Positions 8,620-16,642 of a DNA stretch of 64,000 nucleotides are shown here, one piece after another; the first letter of the stretch is position 1, and each line of letters opens with the position of its first letter. The stretch is from Yersinia frederiksenii ATCC 33641. Its GTDB lineage: Bacteria; Pseudomonadota; Gammaproteobacteria; Enterobacterales; Enterobacteriaceae. A program made the position numbers and the translations under genes. Under the pieces are notes generated by a model. The model did not search any database, was not told where the DNA came from, and was given only the letters and a program-made list of their open reading frames with translations. The DNA is taken from NCBI RefSeq assembly GCF_000754805.1, contig NZ_KN150731.1, positions 1-64,000 on the forward strand. Direction: 5' to 3'.

Positions 8620-8639
8620 GCTACTACCGCGATAGTAGC
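8620..8639 (-). terminator. Terminator after the H operon
   Basis: GCTACTA pairs with TAGTAGC around a 6-base loop; on the minus strand it is followed by CCGCCCTTTTCTT. It follows the small gene ending at 8658 and precedes the F promoter. No gene occupies this site, where P2 carries Z/fun. Confidence 0.6.
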
Positions 8640-8657
8640 AGCAACCACTGCATGATA

Positions 8658-8840
8658 TTAAGGATAGACTGGCGGCACCATTCCTATTTTTCCCATTTCT
8701 GGGATTGACTCATAAAAACTGATATAGCGGGGATCGTTTACTTCAACCTCCCCGAGAAATTCATAATAAATTGGATCTTGTTGGCAGTAGAAACAACCAA
8801 TAATCACTGATTCAGCCGCATCTGCAAATTGAACATGCAT
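8658..8840 (-). CDS. Small tail-fibre-associated protein (60 aa)
   Basis: Sixty residues starting MHVQFADAAESV, with CQQDPIYYEF and DPRYISFYE. It occupies the position of P2 gene G, the tail-fibre chaperone, but is only about a third as long and not visibly related to it. It is paralogous to the product of 281-463, and each lies just after a near-identical fibre C-terminus, so fibre tip and small gene move as a pair. AGAGAGGAAA upstream gives a strong ribosome site. A chaperone or tip-binding role is inferred only from this linkage. Confidence 0.7.
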   Translation of the reverse strand: MHVQFADAAESVIIGCFYCQQDPIYYEFLGEVEVNDPRYISFYESIPEMGKIGMVPPVYP

Positions 8841-9130
8841 ATTATTTCCTCTCTTAGAACGTGTACCCGTTTATATCAATAACAAATAGAGACACCGCAC
8901 CGTTTGAGGCCGCCTTATAATAAAACGCCTGTGGGGTGATGAGGGGGATTTCTGGTAGAGGCGTATTTAATGTTGTTATCGGAGCCGACTGGATCAAATG
9001 CTCATAAATCCCTGTCGCTGATGATGCGACAAAAATCTGATTGTTTGCCGGGCCTGTTGTCGTTATTCCTACCCAACCATTAACCGATTTAGCATTAACA
9101 GGAACAATAGCAGCAAGACCGATGGCAATA
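8658..9130 (-). repeat. Inverted repeat with positions 1-463
   Basis: The last ~277 bases of H plus the small gene after it match 1 to about 430 on the opposite strand at roughly 90% by eye, fading in the last 30 bases. The repeat may extend left of the window. The two copies are inverted and about 8.7 kb apart, so homologous recombination between them could invert the intervening DNA and swap fibre tips. Confidence 0.8.
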
Positions 9131-10287
9131 TAATTTGCAGGCAAACTATTTGATGTTGTTGCCGGTACAACTGGCGTAATTATTCTTCTATCCGCCTGGT
9201 ACCCAATAACAAACTGACTATTCGCTGTTCTCCATACGCTAACCAATGCCGAGGCTGTATATCCTGGCGGCATAATACCGTACAAAACCTCCGGAGCTAA
9301 CACAGGTGTTGTATTAACAGCCAGCAATGCAGACGCCTGAGTGGATGGGTTGTAAATCGCATACAGCGCGACAAATCCAGTAACCGGCACCGAGCCGGTA
9401 TCCATACCGCCAGCGCCAGTGGTCGCCAGGTTAATCGTTTTGTTGAAGCCAGTTAGCTTGTACTGAAACCCACCTAACGCCGTTTGCACGATTAATTCAT
9501 CTGCCGTGAAAGTGGCTGTAGATGAAGCCGCCGTAACGCTCATTTTTGCATTGCGTGAAGTACCAATGACGCCAGTCAGTTGTGCCATCTGTAAATATTG
9601 CTGATGGGGGTTGTCTGCTTTGCCGTGGTCATCCAGTGCCTTGGTTGTCGCCTCGGAAACCGTCTTGACGGCCTTTGGTGTAGCGGCCAGCACTTCGCTA
9701 TCGCTGGTTGTGGCGCTGCTTAATTTCACAAAGCCTTTTTCGGTTTTGCTGGCGTCCGGGTGGTTACGTGATTTCTCATGTTCAACCAGTAAATTATCGG
9801 CGTATTGCTTAACCTCAATTGCTTTGTCATCGGCGTACTTACGCGTTGCCAGCACCACCGATGGATCGATTTTTAATGTGACCGCTTCAGTACTGCTCAC
9901 AATCAGCACCATGCGCACGGTTTGCGTGCGGCCACTGCCCTCCTGCAATTGCGGTTTATAGGTTTCCGGGCAGTTGGCAATGGCGATTAATACGCCGTCT
10001 TTATCAAACAGACCCACTTCACGTATCCACCAACCGCCATCCGTTTCCGGAATAACCTGTTCCGCGATAATCTGGCTACTGTTGGCCGCATCAATACTTA
10101 ATGAATTCAATGCGGCGCGGCGTTTTTCACTGATAAGCTGCGTTTGTGCCGGGCTAGGTGTGGGCAACGCGCCGCCACCGTCACCCACTGCCATCTGCGT
10201 AATTTGTAATTGGGTACCGAGAGCGGCCGCATTTGCCAGCTTGGCCGCCCCCAAATTGGTCAGTAGCGCAAAATATTTCACTGTCAT
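8854..10287 (-). CDS. H: Tail fibre protein gpH
   Basis: 477 residues (P2 H is 669). The N-terminal 160 residues form a DUF3751-type tail-attachment domain with MTVKYFALLTNLGAAKLA and GGWWIREVGLFDKDG. A spacer with HPDASKTEKGFVKLSS (near residue 175) and DNPHQQYLQ (near 230) follows, then a distinct distal domain. The last 88 residues match the truncated fibre at 1-267 in inverse orientation. Recognises the host surface. The ATG overlaps the end of I by four bases, so it is coupled to the V-W-J-I operon. Confidence 0.92.
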   Translation of the reverse strand: MTVKYFALLTNLGAAKLANAAALGTQLQITQMAVGDGGGALPTPSPAQTQLISEKRRAALNSLSIDAANSSQIIAEQVIPETDGGWWIREVGLFDKDGVLIAIANCPETYKPQLQEGSGRTQTVRMVLIVSSTEAVTLKIDPSVVLATRKYADDKAIEVKQYADNLLVEHEKSRNHPDASKTEKGFVKLSSATTSDSEVLAATPKAVKTVSEATTKALDDHGKADNPHQQYLQMAQLTGVIGTSRNAKMSVTAASSTATFTADELIVQTALGGFQYKLTGFNKTINLATTGAGGMDTGSVPVTGFVALYAIYNPSTQASALLAVNTTPVLAPEVLYGIMPPGYTASALVSVWRTANSQFVIGYQADRRIITPVVPATTSNSLPANYIAIGLAAIVPVNAKSVNGWVGITTTGPANNQIFVASSATGIYEHLIQSAPITTLNTPLPEIPLITPQAFYYKAASNGAVSLFVIDINGYTF

Positions 10288-10892
10288 GGGTTCACTCTCA
10301 TATCATCAATCAGATGCACAACACCGCCAGTGTAATTCTGGCCGGTGACGGTAATGGTTTCGGGTAGGTAGGGGTAAATGGTCATTTCGTCACCGTCATA
10401 ACTGGCGGCGCTGATGGGGATGATTCCATTTACATCCAAATTAATTGACAGGCCGATCAGATGGCGGCTACATGGCTTGGCATCTTCAATCAGGCGTTCT
10501 AATTCCTGATACATTTCTTCGGTAATACCGGTTTCCAGCACACCTACATCCAGGCGAAACGTGCCGGGTGCCTCGTTGGTTTTCCACCACTCAATCACAC
10601 GGATCAGATAACCGAGCGGCTCCACTACGCGGCGGATCGCGCCAATGGTGCCTTTGCGTTTATGCACGACGTAAGAGGCTTTGACGACGGCGCGCTTTGT
10701 CGCTTCCGGCCAATTCTCATCCCAGCGATCCACTGACCAGGCCCACGCCAGATATGGCAATAATTCCAGTGGGCAGGTGTCAGCATTCCATAGCTGGCGT
10801 AATGGCACCTCAATATCCGCCATGCGCGCACAGGCTTGCGCGGCGGCAATTTCCAGTGGTGTAGAGCCAACGGGTAACAGGCGTTTATTCAT
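10284..10892 (-). CDS. I: Baseplate protein gpI
   Basis: 202 residues (P2 I 176), tail protein I family, with the diagnostic LPYLAWAWSVDRWDENWPE near residue 45-65 and GTIGAIRRVVEPLG near residue 85. It is a baseplate wedge component needed for fibre attachment. It overlaps J by eight bases and H by four, which places it in one translationally coupled late operon. The C-terminal 30 residues exceed P2 gpI. Confidence 0.93.
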   Translation of the reverse strand: MNKRLLPVGSTPLEIAAAQACARMADIEVPLRQLWNADTCPLELLPYLAWAWSVDRWDENWPEATKRAVVKASYVVHKRKGTIGAIRRVVEPLGYLIRVIEWWKTNEAPGTFRLDVGVLETGITEEMYQELERLIEDAKPCSRHLIGLSINLDVNGIIPISAASYDGDEMTIYPYLPETITVTGQNYTGGVVHLIDDMRVNP

Positions 10893-11793
10893 CAGAGCCG
10901 CCCACCGTCAAGGTATAGCCGGTACAATAAGCGGCCTGCGTCCTATCCAGTACCACATCAACCATCGGCGCGGCCAGTTCGACCCGTTGCACACCCTCAA
11001 CATGCAGTGCGGCATAAATAGCGGAAAGGCGAATATCGCGCCCTAATCGGCGCTGAGTGCTGATATAGGTTTGCAATTGGGCTTCTGATGCTGCGCGGAT
11101 AGGCTCGGCTTCCGGCCCTGGGTAAAAATAGAGCGTGGCGTCAATCTGGTATTCCACGATATCAGCGGCGTTAACCGTCAATCGGTCGGCAACTGGCCGC
11201 ACATTCTCATCATTCAGTGCGGCAAAGACTTTATTCAATAAATCCTGTGGTGCCGTACCGTTTCCCTCACGGGATAGCACGGTGACGGTAACGCAAGCGG
11301 GGGACGGGCTGATTGCGGAGGCGTCAGCGATGCGGCCGTCAGCACTACGTGCATGGTATTCATACGCGCCGGTTGGCCCCGCCACACTCAACCCCTCAAA
11401 GGCTTGCGGGATACGTACCCGGAAATCGTCGTCAGACTCCATCACGGCGGCAGTGGGCGGGATGGCATCTGGATTGGCTGGCGTGATGGTTAATCGCTCA
11501 ATACCATTATTCGCGCCGAGGTGATCTAAATCGCTACCCATCGCATGAGCCACCATCACCGCCTGCGCCCCCTCATTGACACGCTGGCGCAACAGCAATT
11601 CACGGTAGGTACTTTCCTGCAACAGTTTCACGATGGGTTCCGACTCAAATGATAATGTTAGGCGCACCGCGTCTTGTTGGTCAGCTGGATATAAGGCGAT
11701 AAATGCCTCTTTGCGTAAGGTAAACAGGCTTTCAAAATCCAGTGATTCAATCACCAGCGGGGCCGGTAACTGGCTTAAGTCGATAGTCGGCAT
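10885..11793 (-). CDS. J: Baseplate wedge protein gpJ
   Basis: 302 residues, exactly the length of P2 gpJ, starting MPTIDLSQLPAP. The family builds the baseplate wedge at the edge of contractile tails, like Mu gp47 and T4 gp6. The motif RADGRI-type block appears as SADGRIADASA near residue 150. It shares one base with W and eight with I. No anomalies. Confidence 0.95.
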   Translation of the reverse strand: MPTIDLSQLPAPLVIESLDFESLFTLRKEAFIALYPADQQDAVRLTLSFESEPIVKLLQESTYRELLLRQRVNEGAQAVMVAHAMGSDLDHLGANNGIERLTITPANPDAIPPTAAVMESDDDFRVRIPQAFEGLSVAGPTGAYEYHARSADGRIADASAISPSPACVTVTVLSREGNGTAPQDLLNKVFAALNDENVRPVADRLTVNAADIVEYQIDATLYFYPGPEAEPIRAASEAQLQTYISTQRRLGRDIRLSAIYAALHVEGVQRVELAAPMVDVVLDRTQAAYCTGYTLTVGGSDE

Positions 11794-12149
11794 TATTGGC
11801 CCCCTAGCGGCACGGTCAGACTTAACCGGTTATTGCTGTCTGTGCGGCTGCCGGTTAAATCCACGATCATTTTGCCGTCAATCTGCGTGCTAATACTGAT
11901 GGCGTTTAGGGTAACGCGCGGTTCCCAGCGCATCACCGCACCATAGACAGCGGCCATCATTTTTAGCCGTAAGGCGGGATTCTGAGGCTGGTCGATTAAG
12001 GTTGATAATAGCGAGCCATAATCACGGCGCATTACCCGCGTGCCTTGTGGCGTAGTCAGAATGTCGCTGATTGACTGGCGAATATGGTCAATATCGCCGA
12101 TGGCTAAACCGCTATAGCAATCCATGCCGATATATTGATAAGTTGTCAT
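11793..12149 (-). CDS. W: Baseplate protein gpW (lysozyme-fold)
   Basis: 118 residues (P2 W 115), gp25-like family with IRQSISDILTTPQGTRVMRRDYGS near residue 25-48. T4 gp25 homologues stabilise the sheath-proximal wedge. The ATG overlaps the V stop by four bases (ATGA). It is the second gene of the V-W-J-I-H late operon. Confidence 0.95.
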   Translation of the reverse strand: MTTYQYIGMDCYSGLAIGDIDHIRQSISDILTTPQGTRVMRRDYGSLLSTLIDQPQNPALRLKMMAAVYGAVMRWEPRVTLNAISISTQIDGKMIVDLTGSRTDSNNRLSLTVPLGGQ

Positions 12150-12781
12150 TTAATCCCCGCCGTATAATCCCCGCCGCGCTGCACTGCCCCGTGGTCATGC
12201 TCATCGACAACCACACCATTAGATGAAAACTTACCGCCACTATGCTCAATATTCCCGCTCATTTTGCCGCCTTGTTTAACTTCTAAGGTGGAGGTAGTCA
12301 GATGTTTGGTGCACTCCACAATAGGGGTATCCAGCGTGATTTTTATTGAGGCGGTATTGGTAATATTGGGGGCGGTGGCATTGATTGATTCACTGGCATT
12401 GATTGCCGCAGTCTTTATTCCGGTTACCGCTAAATGACTGGTTTCCGGTTCGTACTCAAAACGCGCACCATCAGGAAAGGTGATCACGATGGCATCAGCC
12501 GATTGTGACGGGGCTGGATTGGCATCCGAAAAGATGGCGGGCAGCACAAAGCCGGTGGTGAGTTCACCGCCGATACTGAGCACCATGACTTGCTCACCCA
12601 CGGAGGGGGCAGACCAAAAACACACCCGACCGGCGCGCAGGGTTAACCAATTGAGCCAATCGGTTTCAAGGTTGCCGATTTTGACTCGGCATAATCCGCT
12701 AGCAAGATCGACGTCTGAGACGATGCCAATGCGGATAATGTTAGCCAAGAGGCGCTTGAGGCCAGCAATAAGGATATTCAT
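12146..12781 (-). CDS. V: Baseplate central spike gpV
   Basis: 211 residues from the ATG at 12781, the same length as P2 gpV. The open frame extends 33 codons further but that part lacks family similarity and overlaps the Ogr box. An N-terminal OB-fold domain (residues 1-100) is followed by a repetitive beta stretch rich in N, T and I that forms a triple-stranded helix. The tip carries HDH within VVDEHDHGAVQ near residue 196, the HxH motif that binds iron at the spike apex in P2 V. It pierces the outer membrane at injection. Confidence 0.95.
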   Translation of the reverse strand: MNILIAGLKRLLANIIRIGIVSDVDLASGLCRVKIGNLETDWLNWLTLRAGRVCFWSAPSVGEQVMVLSIGGELTTGFVLPAIFSDANPAPSQSADAIVITFPDGARFEYEPETSHLAVTGIKTAAINASESINATAPNITNTASIKITLDTPIVECTKHLTTSTLEVKQGGKMSGNIEHSGGKFSSNGVVVDEHDHGAVQRGGDYTAGIK

Positions 12782-12845
12782 TCGGTCAGTTTGCCGCCTA
12801 CGGGCGCGCGGGGCATGTGATGGTTTTTGTGTGAGGGATGGCACA
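12781..12845 (-). promoter_or_regulatory. Late promoter PV with Ogr box
   Basis: TGT-N12-ACA at 12828-12845. Its spacer (gtgagggatggc) is close to that of the F box (gtgagaggtggc). A start 55 bases from the box centre would fall at about 12781, on the V start codon, so the message would be leaderless or the spacing differs. The -10 region (CAAACT) is poor. Confidence 0.65.
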
Positions 12846-12945
12846 AGGGAAAGGGATCGCAGACCATGGAGCATCGTCACATCTATCTGTACTGCAGCTT
12901 ATTTTTATTTCGTTTAACCAAGGCGGCCAACACAGATAACAATGA

Positions 12946-13401
12946 CTATTTAGCGATATGCTCTAACGCTAAATCGCCTATCCATTCGATATCACTGTCA
13001 GTAAAGCCGAGTAATTGGCGGCGCTCGTATTTCACTGTTGGCCCGTTCTTTGTGACTTTATCCCGCAAGCCGTAGTGGTGCACCCTGGCCAAATTATTGA
13101 CCGTACCGCTAAAGGTGACGGCGGCCTCATCGGCGCTGGATTCGGCCTTGATAAAACGGGCGGTGCGCAGTTTGGTAAACATCTTACGCTTGATGCGGCC
13201 TTGTTTATCACGGCGCTTTTTCTTGCGGGCCACAAATGGAGATCCGTCAGGATTTTGTTGTGCCTGAATGTGCTTTTGTTGACGCTGGCGCAGTTCTTTA
13301 GAGACTTGACGCATAAATGCGCCGCGCGCCTGTGGGGATAATTGCGCTAGCAAGATTGATAATGTTTGGTCTAATTCGTGCAGGTCACTCACTCGGCCCA
13401 C
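12946..13401 (-). CDS. S: Tail completion protein gpS
   Basis: 151 residues (P2 S 150), virion morphogenesis family. The middle is strongly basic (ARKKKRRDKQGRIKRK near residue 60-75) as in relatives, followed by VHHYGLRDKV near residue 108. It acts with gpR to complete the tail so it can join the head. It overlaps R by 13 bases. The last gene of the capsid-lysis-R-S late operon driven from the O promoter. Confidence 0.93.
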   Translation of the reverse strand: MGRVSDLHELDQTLSILLAQLSPQARGAFMRQVSKELRQRQQKHIQAQQNPDGSPFVARKKKRRDKQGRIKRKMFTKLRTARFIKAESSADEAAVTFSGTVNNLARVHHYGLRDKVTKNGPTVKYERRQLLGFTDSDIEWIGDLALEHIAK

Positions 13402-13856
13402 TCCGCGACGGTTTTACCGTCAACGTTCACTTTGTAACTGTTGACAAAATATTCCGGTGGCACTGGCTCATCCAAATGAGTCACGGTTAACACCCCGTCT
13501 TGTTCTTTAACGATAGTTCGCTCGGTGAGCTTGAGATCAATACTGATATCTCGCAGCTTATTATCCAAATAATCCACCTCAAAGGTGAAACCATCTGGCC
13601 GTTTATCTGGGTTTGCCATGATATCCGGCTGGTTTGTGCGCAACCAATGCAGGATAGGGACAATGATCAAATCCAAATTATCGGCATAATCCGTAATCAC
13701 CAGATTTAAGGTGTACTGATATTCAAAGGATAATGACGGGGCCAGTGTGGCAATAATGGCCCCGTTGTCGATAAACAAATGCAAGCAATCGGGGTTTTTC
13801 TTGATGTACGGCACGGCTTTCATGATATTGGCGCGCAAGGAGTCAGGCTTTAGCAT
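13389..13856 (-). CDS. R: Tail completion protein gpR
   Basis: 155 residues, exactly the P2 length, from ATG at 13856 (MLKPDSLRANIMKAVPYIKKNPD). An upstream in-frame extension of 17 residues is rejected because it overlaps the spanin gene and lacks family similarity. gpR is required for the tail-head joining step. It overlaps LysC by 14 bases and S by 13, typical of this compact late operon. Confidence 0.93.
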   Translation of the reverse strand: MLKPDSLRANIMKAVPYIKKNPDCLHLFIDNGAIIATLAPSLSFEYQYTLNLVITDYADNLDLIIVPILHWLRTNQPDIMANPDKRPDGFTFEVDYLDNKLRDISIDLKLTERTIVKEQDGVLTVTHLDEPVPPEYFVNSYKVNVDGKTVAEWAE

Positions 13857-14109
13857 CGGAAGCGGCCTCTTGCTGGCAAATGAGAACAGTATCAATCTGC
13901 GCGGCACAAGCGTGCAAAGCCGCTTCTAATTGGTCGATATCGTCGTTTAAATCACCGTTAGTTTGTGGGCTAGCCGCCGGAAACAGGCAGGGCGTGACTG
14001 TCGGACAGCCATTGACGGTAATCTTCGGCCCCGGTGAGGGCGGGCCGTCGGCGCAACCGGATAATATCATCAGGCAGGGGAGTGTCAGCCCAATGGCGTA
14101 GCGTTTCAT
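13843..14109 (-). CDS. lysC: LysC/Rz1-like outer-membrane spanin lipoprotein
   Basis: 88 residues from ATG at 14109 (MKRYAIGLTLPCL). A lipobox LSGC puts the lipidated cysteine at residue 19. The first half is proline-rich (GPPSPGP), usual in Rz1. Its start lies inside the LysB frame, read in another phase; this nested arrangement is typical of i-spanin/o-spanin pairs. Together they bridge inner and outer membrane and disrupt the outer membrane at lysis. It extends past LysB by 127 bases, so it is partly overlapping rather than fully embedded. Two further Cys pairs (CPTVTPC, CAAQ) are present. Confidence 0.85.
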   Translation of the reverse strand: MKRYAIGLTLPCLMILSGCADGPPSPGPKITVNGCPTVTPCLFPAASPQTNGDLNDDIDQLEAALHACAAQIDTVLICQQEAASDAKA

Positions 14110-14383
14110 TTTCACGGTATAACCTCTTAAGCTGGTTGCTGCGTTGCGCCAGCAACTGATCCGCATTAGCAACCTGTTGGCGTAACCGCGCCTGTGCCTG
14201 ATTGTTGGCATTGGCGGTCAGTGCCAGGGCGATAAGCTGGCCGTTTTTACTGGCTGTTTCGGCTGCTTGCATATCAATCACCACCTGGCGGGCCTCCGAT
14301 AAACGGTAGGTTTGTACACTACCGGCAACCAATAAGACGGCGGCGACTGTCCAGGCGAGTGGGGCTGTATTGATAATTGACAT
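13970..14383 (-). CDS. lysB: LysB/Rz-like inner-membrane spanin
   Basis: 137 residues: one N-terminal membrane segment (residues 8-25, PLAWTVAAVLLVAGSV) and a long Gln/Ala/Leu-rich coiled coil (residues 40-100), the layout of an i-spanin. It starts 3 bases after the endolysin stop and contains the start of the o-spanin in another frame. Acts in the last step of lysis with LysC. Confidence 0.88.
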   Translation of the reverse strand: MSIINTAPLAWTVAAVLLVAGSVQTYRLSEARQVVIDMQAAETASKNGQLIALALTANANNQAQARLRQQVANADQLLAQRSNQLKRLYRENETLRHWADTPLPDDIIRLRRRPALTGAEDYRQWLSDSHALPVSGG

Positions 14384-14386
14384 GGA

Positions 14387-14782
14387 TTAGCCCGGATATT
14401 GACGAGCGGGCAATTGAAAATGCGGGCCGTCTTTAAAGGTTGTCCAATTGCCGCCCCATTCCACGGCGATCCCCAACTCGGCGGCGGCCTGTTTCATGGC
14501 GTCAGCCATGGGGTAAAAATACCTCCATTCCCAACTGATCTTACCGTCCGGTAACGGCACGATATCGACCGCATGGCCGGTTAAATGGCGGCTGTTTAGG
14601 GTCTGGCTGGCACCGGCTTTGACTAGGTCACGCTGGCGCTCTATTGTGCGGCGGCCCTCAATCACTTTAAAATCAATGGGGGTGAGTTCTAGGGCGCGGC
14701 GCACGACTTTGACCAAATCAGGATGCACGCCGATCAGATTGCTCTCGCTGGCCTTACCGAAAATGAATTTATTGTTTTGCAT
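14387..14782 (-). CDS. Endolysin, M15-family L-Ala-D-Glu peptidase
   Basis: 131 residues from ATG at 14782, overlapping the holin end by 14 bases. Zinc and catalytic motifs of the M15C/VanY-like peptidases are visible: SRHLTGHAVDIVP near residue 62-75 (His and Asp ligands) and HFQLP near the C-terminus (third His). It cuts the peptide stems of peptidoglycan, like phage T5 and Listeria phage endolysins. P2 uses a different enzyme (gpK) here, so the lysis module was swapped. There is no signal sequence, so export depends on the holin. Confidence 0.9.
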   Translation of the reverse strand: MQNNKFIFGKASESNLIGVHPDLVKVVRRALELTPIDFKVIEGRRTIERQRDLVKAGASQTLNSRHLTGHAVDIVPLPDGKISWEWRYFYPMADAMKQAAAELGIAVEWGGNWTTFKDGPHFQLPARQYPG

Positions 14783-15155
14783 CCGTGGTTCCCGCCTTTT
14801 TGTTGATGACTTTGAATACCAGTTCACGAATGGCTTGTAAGCCAATCAGCCCGATTAGGCAGCTAATAAAGATTTCTACTTTCCCAGCGGCGACTTCGGT
14901 TAATGCACCATTCAGCCAGGGAATAGCATCAATAAGTCGGATCAGCATGGGGGAAATGACCGGGCCTATATTGACGCCGACCAGCCCACACACCACGCCC
15001 TCGCCGATGCCTTCACGTAACTTGCCACCGCCCCATACCACACGACGAAACGCCACAATAAAGGCGACAAAAAAGCCATTTATCATGGTGGAATGGGCGG
15101 AATAAAAGGCCAGTGCCGCACCTATCCAACTTGGATCTTTTTCTGGCATCTTCAT
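14769..15155 (-). CDS. Holin, lambda-holin family
   Basis: 128 residues with about three hydrophobic segments (near residues 23-38, 50-72 and 90-112) and a charged C-terminus (INKKAGTTDAKQ). The family (phage holin, lambda type) forms holes in the inner membrane that release the endolysin. It precedes the peptidase with a 14-base overlap, giving the usual holin-endolysin-spanin order. P2 gpY occupies the same slot but is shorter. Confidence 0.85.
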   Translation of the reverse strand: MKMPEKDPSWIGAALAFYSAHSTMINGFFVAFIVAFRRVVWGGGKLREGIGEGVVCGLVGVNIGPVISPMLIRLIDAIPWLNGALTEVAAGKVEIFISCLIGLIGLQAIRELVFKVINKKAGTTDAKQ

Positions 15156-15186
15156 GTCCGTTACCCCCTTGTGGGGAATTATGCAA

Positions 15187-15390
15187 TTAGTCCCAAAGTT
15201 GCAGGGTTTGCGTGGTGGTTGCGGTGCTCACTTCGGGCATTTCCACCGGATAACCGTGCGGTAAAAACGGCCCGATATCGGATAGCCCCGGATTAGCCGC
15301 CAACACTTTTTCTGTCACACCCTCAGTGCGGCCGTAGTAGCGCCAGCACATCGCGTCAACAGTGTCGTACTGCTGCGCCAGAATGCGCAC
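15187..15390 (-). CDS. X: Tail protein gpX
   Basis: 67 residues, identical in length to P2 gpX, with the LysM-like fold signature YDTVDAMCWRYYGRTEG near residue 8-24 and NPGLSDIGPFLPHG near 35-48. It is a small tail protein of the terminator/hub region in P2-like phages. It shares one base with L. Confidence 0.93.
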   Translation of the reverse strand: MRILAQQYDTVDAMCWRYYGRTEGVTEKVLAANPGLSDIGPFLPHGYPVEMPEVSTATTTQTLQLWD

Positions 15391-15881
15391 TAAATCAGCT
15401 CCACTGTCATACGGCTGATAGCCTGAATATCGTTAATCGCCCAGGCAGCATCACGGCGTAAATTGTCAATGGTCGGCTCCAGTGAATCGGCCCGCTTCCC
15501 TCCCGCGCCAGTGGTATCAAAACCGCGAAAACGATCAGTCAAACGGGCCTGCATCAGGCAAAACACCGCGCTGCGGTACAACTGAATGCGGGTGCTTTCA
15601 TCGTTCAGCTTTTCCGCTGGCACATCAGCCGCCGAGAGATAACCTTGTTTTTGCTGGGTTAAGCGCCAGACCATCAGCCGGTTATTCACTTCATTGATGG
15701 CAAACAGCGCCGCTTCCATAACCCGTGGCTGGGTAATGGTGCCGTCTTGCCGCGACTCTTCGCGGTACTGCTTTAAGTCGATATCCGGCCAGAAACCGTC
15801 ATTTTTAATAACAATATCTTCGGCTGGCTCCACCGGTGCTGGCGTATCTGGCGTCTGATTGGTGTTAATAACGATATCCAT
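15390..15881 (-). CDS. L: Head completion protein gpL
   Basis: 163 residues (P2 L 169). The family block FWPDIDLKQYREESRQDGTITQ lies near residue 31-52. gpL closes the filled head and forms the connector to the tail. It is followed by X with a one-base overlap and separated from M by 98 bases without a gene. Confidence 0.94.
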   Translation of the reverse strand: MDIVINTNQTPDTPAPVEPAEDIVIKNDGFWPDIDLKQYREESRQDGTITQPRVMEAALFAINEVNNRLMVWRLTQQKQGYLSAADVPAEKLNDESTRIQLYRSAVFCLMQARLTDRFRGFDTTGAGGKRADSLEPTIDNLRRDAAWAINDIQAISRMTVELI

Positions 15882-15979
15882 GCTGAGACTCTCAAAATAA
15901 GCGGGCGGTGGACGGTGGCCTTGTTAGGGTAAAAAATATCCTGACTTGGCTACCGTGCCGCCCTCGCCGGGGCGTAGGG

Positions 15980-16636
15980 TTATGAGACTGCTTTAATCAG
16001 CTTCTCAAGATTCTTGATATCGGTTTTTACACCGCTGTTATCATCCAGTTGCAGCGCCGTTTTCAAATTTGCCAGCGCAAGAACGTTGTCGCCGCCCTGA
16101 CGCAGGGCATAACCGACAAACTTATGCAGACGGGCGCAAACCATATCCGGCATATCCTGACCGGTGAGAATTTGCTGGGTACGCAATAGCTGCGGGGTAT
16201 CTAGCGGCTTTTGGTCGGTCAAGGTGCGCTGTGCAATGGCGGCGACTTCCTCGGCAATCAGACATGCGGTGGTGCGCTTAAAGCTGTCTGGCGTGACCAA
16301 ATCATGCTTAATGGCGTACTCCGCAATATCTAAACCGCGAGTGATGTCGCCGACATCCAGATGCCAAATCAGCATGCGCATCAGAATGTCATCCTGCTCA
16401 CCGCTCCCTTTCGCCAGCACCCCCGCCACCCACGGCTGATAAGTCGGTAACATGCCTTGTTTGACCTCGGCCTTGCGGGCTATCGACTCAATACGGCCCA
16501 ATTGGGCCATATCCTGTTGCAGCTTGAACAACAACAGTTCGTAGTTGCTGGCGTGGCTCAGTGTGGCCGCCTCGCTCAGTGAATCCGATTGTTGAGCCGC
16601 CACAAATAACCGGTGACGGCGAACGGGGTTGCTCAT
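15980..16636 (-). CDS. M: Terminase small subunit gpM
   Basis: 218 residues (P2 M 247), P2-type terminase endonuclease subunit family, with LPTYQPWVAGVL near residue 62 and LIWHLDVGDI near residue 88. Works with gpP to cut cos sites and start packaging. It begins 6 bases after the capsid gene in the O operon, whereas its partner gpP lies in the divergent P operon. Confidence 0.93.
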   Translation of the reverse strand: MSNPVRRHRLFVAAQQSDSLSEAATLSHASNYELLLFKLQQDMAQLGRIESIARKAEVKQGMLPTYQPWVAGVLAKGSGEQDDILMRMLIWHLDVGDITRGLDIAEYAIKHDLVTPDSFKRTTACLIAEEVAAIAQRTLTDQKPLDTPQLLRTQQILTGQDMPDMVCARLHKFVGYALRQGGDNVLALANLKTALQLDDNSGVKTDIKNLEKLIKAVS

Positions 16637-16642
16637 AATGGA

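Noticed and set aside
1-10287. Site-specific fibre inversion of the Mu/P1 (Gin/Cin) type
   Set aside because: No invertase gene is visible in the window, and the two copies belong to different elements on either side of an att site; only homologous inversion is supported.
12782-12880. N-terminal extension of gpV by 33 codons
   Set aside because: It covers the Ogr box and lacks family similarity; the ATG at 12781 gives exactly the P2 length of 211 residues.
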